Part shown: positions 56,061-64,000 of the stretch, one piece after another
Layout of the letters: the number at the start of each line of letters is the position of its first letter
Position numbering within the stretch: position 1 is the stretch's first letter
NCBI RefSeq assembly: GCF_963924675.1
Contig: NC_089234.1
Span: 62,717,588-62,781,587, forward strand
Reading direction: 5' to 3'
DNA length: 64,000 bases
Source of the DNA: Phocoena phocoena
Lineage: Eukaryota; Chordata; Mammalia; Artiodactyla; Phocoenidae
The notes under the pieces: model-generated
What the model saw: the letters and a program-made list of their open reading frames with translations, nothing else
Databases searched by the model: none
Told to the model about the DNA's origin: nothing
Position numbers and translations under genes: made by a program

Positions 56061-56936
56061 GGAGACTAGACTTTCTTGCCGTCCTGGGACCACCATCATC
56101 TTCCACCTCCCTTAGGCCCCTCACACCTTCTGGGACCCCAGTGACCACCCCACAAAGCACAGAAAGCAGGTCTGTCCAATAATACAGTAGATCCCACTTT
56201 GCCCCTATTCCCCACTAAGCAGTTGGGCAACCAAGGTTCAGGGCAGCCAGGCTGATACCGCTACACCCACCACTCCAGGGCCAGGGCTGGGAGGGCCTAG
56301 AGGAGAGGTGGTTTTTTTAATCCTCTTAATCCTCCTGGATTAGGCCCAGGGGAAATCAGGGTTTGTTGCAAACACTTGCTAACATCCCACCCCACCCGCG
56401 CCTTACCACTCCCACCCCACCCACCCCTAGATTTTCTCAGCTTCCAGCTCCAAAGCCCTTGGCCACCCCAATACCTAGCTGAGGTTTAACAACATTGGGT
56501 TACTGAATCATATTTCACTTTAGAGTTAGCTTCTACTTTTTCTATTTGCACTTAGGATAGAAACTTTTCTTTTTAAATCTAAACTTTAAAATAATACTCT
56601 AAATAAATTTAAAGAAAAAGGATTAATAGTTTAACTGGATGTGGCAAAGTATGCAGTGAATTCCTGATGATCCAAGTCTGGCAAAACCCGGTCTGATAGG
56701 CAGAGAATGGGGTTCAGAGAGGCTGGGGCTTGCCTGAGGGGGTGCTCTCTCCTGCACCACCCACGTGGCTTGAAAGAAGGAGGTCTGGCTGCCCAGAGGC
56801 TCCAGGGACCTGGAGCTTCCCTGGCAGACCCTCTGGCAGAATGGAATGAATTAAAACCCCCAGTACCAGCTCTCCTGCCTCCAGGCCTATCCCCCATGCC
56901 CCCTAGGGCTTTGTTTCTCCTGGCTTGGGTGGGAGC
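56061..56936. other. Intergenic, nothing recognised
   Basis: No gene. A/T-rich at 56500-56630. A MIR antisense trace is possible at 56690-56730. Confidence 0.4.

Positions 56937-56998
<62 letters not shown>
56937..56998. repeat. (CA)n microsatellite
   Basis: About 29 uninterrupted CA units, the longest in the window, followed by 'tatatcc' and a pyrimidine-rich tract (57001-57050). Confidence 0.97.
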
Positions 56999-57002
<4 letters not shown>

Positions 57003-57049
57003 CCTCTCCCTTCTCTTCCCTCTCCCGCTCTTCTCCTCCCCTTCTCTCT

Positions 57050-57255
57050 AAGCTATGAGGCCCCTTTGGATCCCCTTTGTAAGGTAATTGGATTTCTCCC
57101 CTTGTTAGTTTGCAATGAAAATGTCATCTATTCTGGGCCACCGCCAGGGAGGGGCGAGCTCCATTCAGCGAGCCAGCCCAGAGCTGTGAAGCTATTCAGG
57201 CCTCCCAGCCTCCAGCCGGGCAGCTGCGGTTCCCTGACAATGCACCCCTTCGCCT
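57050..57255. promoter_or_regulatory. Candidate conserved non-coding element about 29 kb downstream of NEUROG3
   Basis: Repeat-free, non-decayed text with TCF/LEF-like cores (cccctttggatcccctttgt), a homeodomain-like gtaattgga, an octamer-like tttgcaatgaaaat, then a GC-rich half with an E-box (cagctg) near 57221. No coding frame is supported. Inferred regulatory. Confidence 0.42.
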
Positions 57256-58109
57256 CTGCCCCACCAGCGTGTCCAGCCAGAAGCGGCCTCAACAGGGCCA
57301 GGGCTGGGGGACTGGATTCTGAGGCTCCAAGATCACCACCACCCGCCCCCAGCAAGTAGGCACTGCAGGAATTTGATTTTAAGAGTATTCCCCTCACCTT
57401 GGCAGGGAGGTTCTGTAAGTTAGGAAGCCATGGTGGGGTCTCAGAGCTACCCAACCTCAGCTGGAACCACAGACAAGCACAACCTGCTCATCCTCACGGT
57501 TCCTAGTCAGAAAGATGAGATGGGGGAATGGATCACAATGTATCCAGATATCCAGCAGAATACTTCCCTGGGACCATGCAAGCAAAGTGAAAAATGGGGG
57601 GAAATGAGATGGAAAGGCAGTCACGTGAATCTGTAACCTTGAAAGGCTTTCCCCAAAGGGAGAGAGAGAAATTCCCCCATCCTTACCCTCACTATTCAGA
57701 TGTGGACACTGAACTCAAGACTGCGTGAGTACTTGCTCAAAATTACACAGCTGACAAGTGGCCAGGAGGGGATTCTTGTGTGTCTGGATTGTTATGCTTA
57801 CTACTTCAAAGAGCAAACGCAACTTTGAATGGCATTAATTCACACGAGGGCCAGGAGAGTGCCACAGCTGGTGCTCTGGTCACAGCCCAGCTGAACAGCA
57901 AGGATGCAAATCCCGTGTCCGCAGAACGGAGGGCTCTAGGGCACTTCCTCTCTATCTGGAGACACTGAGGGGCCACACTGGGCAGCTGCAGTCCAGTCCC
58001 CCAGGGCCTCAAGGAATAGCACAGAAGTTACCAGGAGACAGGTGAGGACTCAGATCAAGGAAGTACTTTCTGAGAAAAGATGGAACGGGTTGTCTTAGTG
58101 GGGAGCAGG
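57256..58109. other. Intergenic with MIR piece
   Basis: An antisense MIR fragment lies at 57690-57790 ('cagatgtggacactgaactc', 'ttacacagctgacaagtggc'). Otherwise unassigned, no gene. Confidence 0.5.
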
Positions 58110-59200
58110 GGTTGTGAATGGAGGCTGGACTACTACCAGCTGGGATTCAAAACCACTTTAGTCCAAAGTGCCATTTGGAACTCTGGAGCCAGCTAATCCC
58201 CCCTCCTGGTCCTCTCATCACCAGACACAACTGCAAGCTTCTCCATCCACTTGGCCTCTCCCATGATCTCCCTGCACGATCTACCCTCCTCCCTCCAAAG
58301 CCTTCCTGGATAGCCTCTCCACCCTGAACTGCCCCCAGTGAGGAGTCTGCTGGGTGGAAGTGGGCACTGGCTCCTCTGGGCCCTCAGGAGATTTCCAACC
58401 ATCATTGCCCTTCCCCCTTTGTACGAAACCTTATTTCCCTTTGAGGCACACGGTCATCGTCATGGCCATCATGGAATGTTCTGATGACCCCATAATTTCA
58501 AGGACATCGGCATCTGGATCACACCTCCTCCCCCAACTCAAGGTCTGCCATTATTCTGGGGAACTTCAGCACCCCTTGGAATCTTCACCTGGCACCTCTG
58601 TCCCTCAGCCCAGGATGGTCACCTTTGAATCGCTTTGGCCGCCCACACCCTGGAGCTTGGCATCTCCAGAGCCATCCGACTCTGAAGTTGGAGACTCGCT
58701 GGCTGTCGGCTCCTGGCCTCCCAGTGCTCCCCCTGAACTTGGGACACAGCCCGGTTGACCTCCTCTCGTCTTCTCCAAGACCCACCCCACTCCCTCCCTC
58801 CCTCCCAGTCACAGGGCAGAAAGCAGGGAAACTGCAGATCCCGGATCCCAAGATCCATCACTTAACATCTTTTGCCACGTGCCCAGATCCCCAGACACTT
58901 GTCCTCAGCCCACCTCAGACAGCCCTGACCTTGAGCCAGCCATCCCCTCCAGCATGTGAACGCTGTTGGGGTAAACTCTCCACAGGCAGAGTGCTGCCCC
59001 TGTGGATACACAGAGCACAGTCTCCGCCAGGCCTCCAGTGCCCCTTGGCAAGCCTCTCTCTGTCTCAAAGCAGCCTTGCTTCCCATTCCTCTTAGAAAAG
59101 TTTAAAACCTCAAGTCCCTTGTTCTACTCTCCCACCACGTTACGTAACTGGGGACCTTGCCTCGTAATTCACAGAGAGAGAGAAAGAAATAGAAGCCATC
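58110..59200 (+). repeat. Probable L2 5'/ORF2 remains
   Basis: Long pyrimidine-rich C/T-biased text ('gaacttcagcaccccttgga', 'accttgagccagccatcccc', 'tttcccattcctcttagaaaa') with the style of L2 ORF2. Strongly decayed, family call tentative. The 156-codon frame at 58625-59095 shows no intact domain. Confidence 0.45.
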
Positions 59201-59640
59201 TGATTGGAATCTCCTCACTTTTATGCCCCCATGCCTATAACCAGTGGCAAAGATGACTAGCTATCCTCCCCCAAATCCATTCTCCCCTTTTCCATCTTAG
59301 GAGGATTGTGAGCTATATATGTGGCCTCCAGAATAAAGACTATATTTTCTAGTCTCCCATGCAAGTAAGTGTGGCTGTATGCTAAGTTCTGGCCAATGAG
59401 AGAAAAGTGAAAGTAATCCGTATGTTTCTGGGTCTCTTTCCTGGGGGGTTGACCTCTGATCCCTTCCCCTTTTTCTTACTAGCCAGAATGTGAACATGAT
59501 GGCTGGAACAGAAGCAGCCATATTGGTCACGAGGTAAACTTGGGCCTGGAGGTCAGGTCATCCTGTAGATAGAAGAAATCTGGGTACCTGACCTCATTGA
59601 ATCAGCCCAAAATTGATTCCCCCAGATTTCTTCAGCATGA
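59201..59640. repeat. Unassigned insert in the L2 region
   Basis: 'ctatatatgtggcctccaga' and 'gtaagtgtggctgtatgcta' and 'gttctggccaatgagagaaa' recall a dispersed element. Family not assigned. No gene. Confidence 0.4.
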
Positions 59641-60245
59641 GAGAGAGACTGTTTTGTGAGCCCTGTTGCTTTGGATTTTCTATTATTTGATCTTGCAATA
59701 GTGGCTGTGCCCTTCCTCTCCTTCACAGCTGTGTGCTCTGGGACATTTTCCTCCTCAAGGGTCCCCTTCTGCTGGTCATTTCTTCTCTCTCCTGTATCTT
59801 ACACCCAGCTCCTTCTAGGAACAGATCCCCTTGTCTCATCCACCTTACAGGGGCTTTCAAGCTCTCCAGCCCGTGTCCCGTTCTACCACCTGCCCTCTGG
59901 CTCCCCTCCTTTCAGAGCCTAGATTCAAAGAGCATCATGCATCCTCTCCCCGCCATGCCCTCTTCAATCCACAGTGACAAGAATTTCTTGCTCACAACTC
60001 CTCCAGGAGGCTGAATTCACCAAGGTCACCAAGAACCTCTATTGGCTAAATTCAGGGGCCATGTTTCCGTCCTCATTTTCCTCCAAGTCTCTTCAATATT
60101 GGATGCCGTTACCCACTCCCATCGTTGGGAGTCTCTCCCCTTCTTTGTTCTTCTACCTTCTCAGACTAGTCGGCCTCAATCTTCTCACTGTGACTCATTT
60201 CTCTTTTCCTCCCACTGCATACTCCTCCTGGTGAGTTCATCTACT
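59641..60245 (+). mobile_element. L2 ORF2 fragment (reverse-transcriptase region)
   Basis: 'tgaattcaccaaggtcacca', 'aagaacctctattggctaaa', 'gtcctcattttcctccaagt', 'ctctcccctt...tttctctttt' follow the L2 order through the RT domain. Stops break the frame. Confidence 0.7.
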
Positions 60246-60329
60246 GCTGAGGCTTTAACTCTCAGGCTGACCATCCTCTCCAGAAGCAGAATTCCTTTCC
60301 TCCCAGCTGCCCATGGAGCCTCTCTTGCT

Positions 60330-60555
60330 GCATCATCGTAATGATGATGATGATTGACACGACTGAGTGCTTCCTGTGGTCCAGGCTGCCCTGGCCCTCC
60401 GCGTGGGTGCTTGCCCTCCATGGAATCTCCACTCCTGTGACTGAGGTACCGTCACTTCCCAGGAGGCACAGACAAGTTAAGGGACCTGCCTGAGGTCACC
60501 ACAGCTGGTAAGTGGGGGAGTCAGGATTCACACCCAGGCAGTCTGACTGCACAGC
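60330..60555 (-). repeat. MIR SINE, antisense
   Basis: 'acgactgagtgcttcctgtg', 'acaagttaagggacctgcct', 'gaggtcaccacagctggtaa', 'caggattcacacccaggcag'. Preceded by a short (atg)n. Confidence 0.85.
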
Positions 60556-60767
60556 CTGTGGCCAAAACCACTCAACGACTTCAAAACAGACCTCCTGCTC
60601 CTCTGTCAGCCCTGAGCCTATTAAAGAGGCCACCATTCACCCCCTCAGAAAAGCCAGGGTCCTGGGAGTCATCCTAACCTCCCACTTCCTCCTCCTGCCC
60701 ACATCCAGCCATCACCAACCCTGTCAAGACCCCCCGACCCCAGTACCTTTCAAATCCATTCTTGTTA

Positions 60768-61130
60768 TGGACTGAATGTTCATGTCCCTCTGAGATTCAT
60801 GTTGAAGTCCTAACCCCCAACAGGATGGTAGTAGAAGCTGGGGCCTTTGGGAGGTAATCAGGTTTAGATGAGGGTGAGCCCTCATGATGGGATTAATGTC
60901 CTTTTAAGAAAAGGAAGGGACACCAGTGCTTCCTCTCTCAGCCCTGTGAGGACACAGGGAAAAGGTGGCTTGCACTGGTGGTAGCAAGCCAGGAGGAGGG
61001 TTCCCACCAGAACTGGACCATGCTGATACCCTGCTCTCAGAGTTCCAGCCTGCAGAAATGTGAGAAATAAATGTCTGTTGTTCAAGCCACCAAGTGTGAG
61101 ATGTTGTTACGGCAGCCTGAGCTAAGACAA
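60768..61130 (+). mobile_element. MaLR LTR (MLT1-like), solo, copy A
   Basis: Starts 'tgttatggactgaatgttca', then 'gttgaagtcctaacccccaa', 'ggggcctttgggaggtaatc', LTR poly(A) signal 'agaaataaatgtctgttgtt' and the end 'cctgagctaagaca'. A solo LTR of the non-autonomous ERVL-MaLR group, no internal coding sequence. Confidence 0.88.
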
Positions 61131-61215
61131 TTTGCTTCCCCCACTCCCAGGGTCCACACACCCCTTTCATAGTCTGGGCCTCCATCAGATCATGCCAGGA
61201 TTACTGCCAGTTTCC

Positions 61216-61637
61216 TCTAGTGGGTTGAATTGATAACACCCCCGCCACACAAAAAAAATTCATATGTTGAAGTCCTAACCCCTCAGTACCTCAAAATGTG
61301 ACTTTATTTGGAAACAGGGTTGTTGCAGATGCACTTAATTAAGGTGAGGTTATACTGAAGCAGAGTGGGCCCCTCATCCAATATGAGTGGTATCCTTGTA
61401 AAAAGGGCATGCACACAGGGAGAATGCATTGTGAAGATTAGAGTTATGTTGCCACAAGCCAGCAACTACTAGAAGCTGGGAGCGAGGCCTGGAATAGATC
61501 CTCTCCTGAGGCCTTCAGAGGCAGCATGACTCCTGGATCTCAGACTTCTAGCCTCCGTAACAGTGAGACTATAAACTTCTAATGTTCTAAGCCACCCATA
61601 TTTGGTACTTTGTTACAGCAGCCCTGCCAAACTAATA
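61216..61637 (+). mobile_element. MaLR LTR (MLT1-like), solo, copy B
   Basis: 'attcatatgttgaagtccta', 'tgactttatttggaaacagg', 'catccaatatgagtggtatc', 'ttctaagccacccatatttg', end 'cctgccaaactaatacac'. More diverged than, and of a different subfamily from, copy A, so it is a separate insertion. No internal coding sequence. Confidence 0.88.
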
Positions 61638-62095
61638 CACTTCCTAACTGGTTCCCCTGCCCACACCTTGCTCCTATAATCCATCTCCTCACAGCTGCCA
61701 GAGGGATGGGCAGCAACATAGACCCGGCATTGTCACCTTCCTGCTTGGAAACTCATCAGTGTTCCCACCACCCTCAAGTCCAAATTCCACAGTATGATTT
61801 AGCCCGGCTTGCTGCTCCAGCACCATCCACTGTTGGCCCCTTCCTCACATGCTGTGCCTCAGCCACCAGCTACATCCTGCATGTGCTATGGTGCTCTTCA
61901 TACATCAGTGTCTGCAAGGCTACAGAGCTCCCCCACTGCTGCCGCCACTTGTTCTCCTGAAAGACACCTGCTCATTGGCCTAGTGTTCCTCCTTTGTGAA
62001 ACTTGCCAAGACTTCCCTCTCTGGACCCCACCACAGTGTGTCTATGCCTTTATTCCATTTATTCTACTTTTTCTCTATGTCTGTTTCCTTGTCTG

Positions 62096-62700
62096 TAAAG
62101 TGGGCTAATAATCACAATCACCACCAAGGCATTGTTGGAGGAGCCAATGGATTGGTGTTAGCTGGTCTCCAAAGACAGCTGCCAACGATCCACAGCTCTG
62201 GACAGTCCCCCTGCAGTGCTGAACCTGGGCAGGCCTGGGACTAAGAGGATGTGGAAGGAGGGTTGCTGCGCTGGTCCCAAGCCTAGTCTTTAAGAGGACC
62301 AGCAGCTTCTGCTTTCCCCTCTTGGAAGGCATGGCCCTGAGCTGCCATGGAAGAAGTCCTGCTGTCCTGCAGGAGGAGAGGCCACCTGCACAGGTCACTT
62401 GAAGAGAGGCCCTGAGACGACATGGAGAGGGAACGAGGACCAGCCATCCCAACATCTGAGTGTCCCAGTCGAGCCACCAACTGACCCCATGTCCACCTGT
62501 TATTTGATTGCACCTGCACAAGACACTCCAAGGAAGACCAGAAGAAGAACTGCCTAGCTGAACCCAGTCATCCTATGGAAGTGTATTAGGTAATTAAGCT
62601 ACTAAATCTCCAGATGGTCTGTTATACAGCAAAGAATAATTAAAGCAGAGTTAAACGAGTAATATGCTTAGGACTGTACCACAGTAAACACTGAATTGCT
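62096..62700. other. Intergenic, nothing recognised
   Basis: No gene. The minus-strand frame of 138 codons (62105-62521) has no known domain. Confidence 0.4.
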
Positions 62701-63614
62701 GGTCCATTGTCAATTGTCCTAGAATCCTTCTGGCTCCCACGTATGCCCAGCTCTCTGGGGTAGGGGCAGGAGGCCAGAGAGGAGAAATCTGGAATCAGGA
62801 AAGGCTCCCTGGTGGAAGCAGTTCTTGAACAGGCTTGATTCGCGGGTTGATGCCTTGGTGCTGCATACCGTGCAGCTGGGGTTTACCCTCTTCTGAAGTG
62901 GGGTGGAGGCTGGTCTCAAGGTCTCTCCCATCCTCATTGGCCACCATGGTGCCCCAAACCCCCCTCCCCAGTTGCATGCTCCTTTACTGACCCCAGCCCA
63001 CCATATCCACCAGATTTGAGACTTTCTTTCCTGGGGGCCATATTCTGGGTATCTCCAGGCCTGTGGATTCTGCAGGGCATGTGCCAGCCTCCCTCAAATG
63101 CTCTGGTACCTTGGACCCAGGGCTGGTTTCTTATGGAGGCATTTTGGTTACTGAGCAAGCTAATGGGAAAAATGTTCTGTGGGGAGGAGGCCCTCAAATC
63201 ACACCAGATATTCCATTTTATCAGCTGGAATAATTTTATAAAGCAATAACTCCTTTCATTTATTATTTGGTTACTCCATAGTACTAGTTATATAAGAAAA
63301 GCAGTATGATAACTTCCTCTCTATCTGGTATGAGAAGACATTCCAGATTAATCTTAGATGTTTCCTGTCCCAAACTGGAATCTTCTATTTTTCCAAAGTC
63401 CTGTTTTCCTTTCATGGGAAATGGCACTACAACATATTAATAATCTGGGATTTTCTTAGCATTTCTCCTAGGAATACTCATTGCTGCTGGATAAGTCGTT
63501 GTTTCTAGGTCTTTTCAGTGGGCAGGGATAGAAAATATAAATAAAAATATATAAATATTTTAAGACGAAATACCTCAACAGTTCATTCTGGGTCTTCCAA
63601 TTCAAGTCCAATAT
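62701..63614. other. Intergenic, nothing recognised
   Basis: Unassigned DNA, A/T-rich at 63230-63600. No gene. Confidence 0.4.
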
Positions 63615-63788
63615 TACAGAGGGTTTTTTTTTTTAATTCTTTTTCTTCTTTTTTTTGGCTGCACCACGCGGCATACGGGATCCTAGGCATGCAGGATCCT
63701 AGTTCCCCGACCAGGGATAGAACCCGTGCCCCCTGCAGTGGAAGCACAGATTCTTAACCACTGGACAGCCAGGGAAGTCCCTACAGAG
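63615..63788 (-). mobile_element. CHR-1/Bov-tA-like SINE, antisense
   Basis: T-rich tail 63622-63656, then 'ggctgcaccacgcggcatac', 'cccgaccagggatagaaccc', 'ttcttaaccactggacagcc' and the head 'agggaagtccc'. Short flanks tacagag at 63615-63621 and 63782-63788. Confidence 0.92.
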
Positions 63789-64000
63789 TTTTTATGTAAC
63801 CTCTAGTATATTACATCTATACCTTCTTTCTTTCGAATCGAGATTCCTGGTTACCAATACCAGGCTATGAAAAGATTAGAATACCCCATAAACACTCATT
63901 TGCTTTACCCCACTTTGTACACAAACAGTATCAGAATAGCAATACTAATACTACCACAACTGAGATAATTATTGAAAATGGTTACACTATCCCATTCTCC
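63789..64000. other. Window end, nothing recognised
   Basis: A/T-rich DNA without gene or repeat call. Confidence 0.4.

Larger units (their letters stand above)
60560..62095 (+). mobile_element. L2 3' half split by two MaLR LTRs
   Basis: Three L2 segments in order: 60560-60770 ('gggtcctgggagtcatccta'), 61135-61215 ('cctccatcagatcatgccag', 'gattactgcc'), and 61640-62095 ('cttcctaactggttcccctg', 'tgcttggaaactcatcagtg'). Each resumes where the previous stopped relative to the L2 3' region, so one L2 copy was hit twice by LTR elements. Confidence 0.75.

Noticed and set aside
60768..61637. The two MaLR LTRs as a provirus with paired ends
   Set aside because: They differ by subfamily, and the about 85 bp between them is L2 sequence, not internal retroviral sequence.
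57000..64000. TSPAN15 3' exons expected on the 3' side by synteny
   Set aside because: No tetraspanin-like sequence (CCG motif, EC2 cysteines, transmembrane stretches) is seen in any frame; the gene probably lies beyond the window.

Overview
The window is mammalian nuclear DNA, and the repeats point to a cetacean. At least six copies of a roughly 200-bp tRNA-derived SINE are present. They share a head beginning gcttccctggtggcgcagtg, a GC-rich body and a poly(A) tail, which is the CHR-2 type known from whales and dolphins. Four more elements belong to related CHR-1/Bov-tA-like subfamilies or to a longer member. Older layers shared by most mammals are MIR, L2, old L1, MaLR LTRs and hAT fossils. 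The species cannot be read from the sequence alone.

There is one convincing protein-coding gene: NEUROG3 (neurogenin-3), plus strand, 28.2-30.1 kb. It has a small non-coding exon 1, a 146-bp GT-AG intron and a single coding exon (28575-29222, 215 aa) with an intact bHLH domain. A TATA-like box, an inverted CCAAT box, a CpG-rich promoter and a poly(A) signal frame it. The protein is the transcription factor that commits pancreatic and intestinal progenitors to the endocrine fate. In human the gene sits in a large intergenic interval between TSPAN15 and FAM241B/COL13A1. The lack of any other gene here fits that synteny.

Layout. 0-23 kb (5' flank): repeat-rich, with a fragmented old L1 (3.8-6.6 kb), an L1 3' end (10.1-11.2 kb), an L2 (11.9-12.9 kb) and a nearly full-length but dead L1 on the minus strand (13.1-18.1 kb). 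23-25.6 kb: a CpG-rich, repeat-poor block 3-5 kb upstream of the promoter that coincides with the expected distal NEUROG3 enhancer. 26-28 kb: MIR and SINE, then the promoter. 30-43 kb: 3' flank with L2, MIR and three repeat-free blocks that look like enhancers (31.2, 38.3 and 41.4 kb). 43-53 kb: heavily nested L1 and SINE insertions. 53.4-54 kb: a broken RPSA processed pseudogene. 55-57.3 kb: microsatellites and two further candidate non-coding elements. 58-62 kb: long L2 remains interrupted by two MaLR LTRs. 63.6 kb: one more SINE.

Nothing here is a novel coding system. The most useful content is regulatory: the NEUROG3 promoter and the candidate enhancers around it. The window also holds several clear insertion scars (target-site duplications, a twin-priming inversion, a 121-bp tandem duplication) that allow insertions to be ordered in time. 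Repeat family names are from recognition of the sequence, not from a database search, and most repeat boundaries are approximate.
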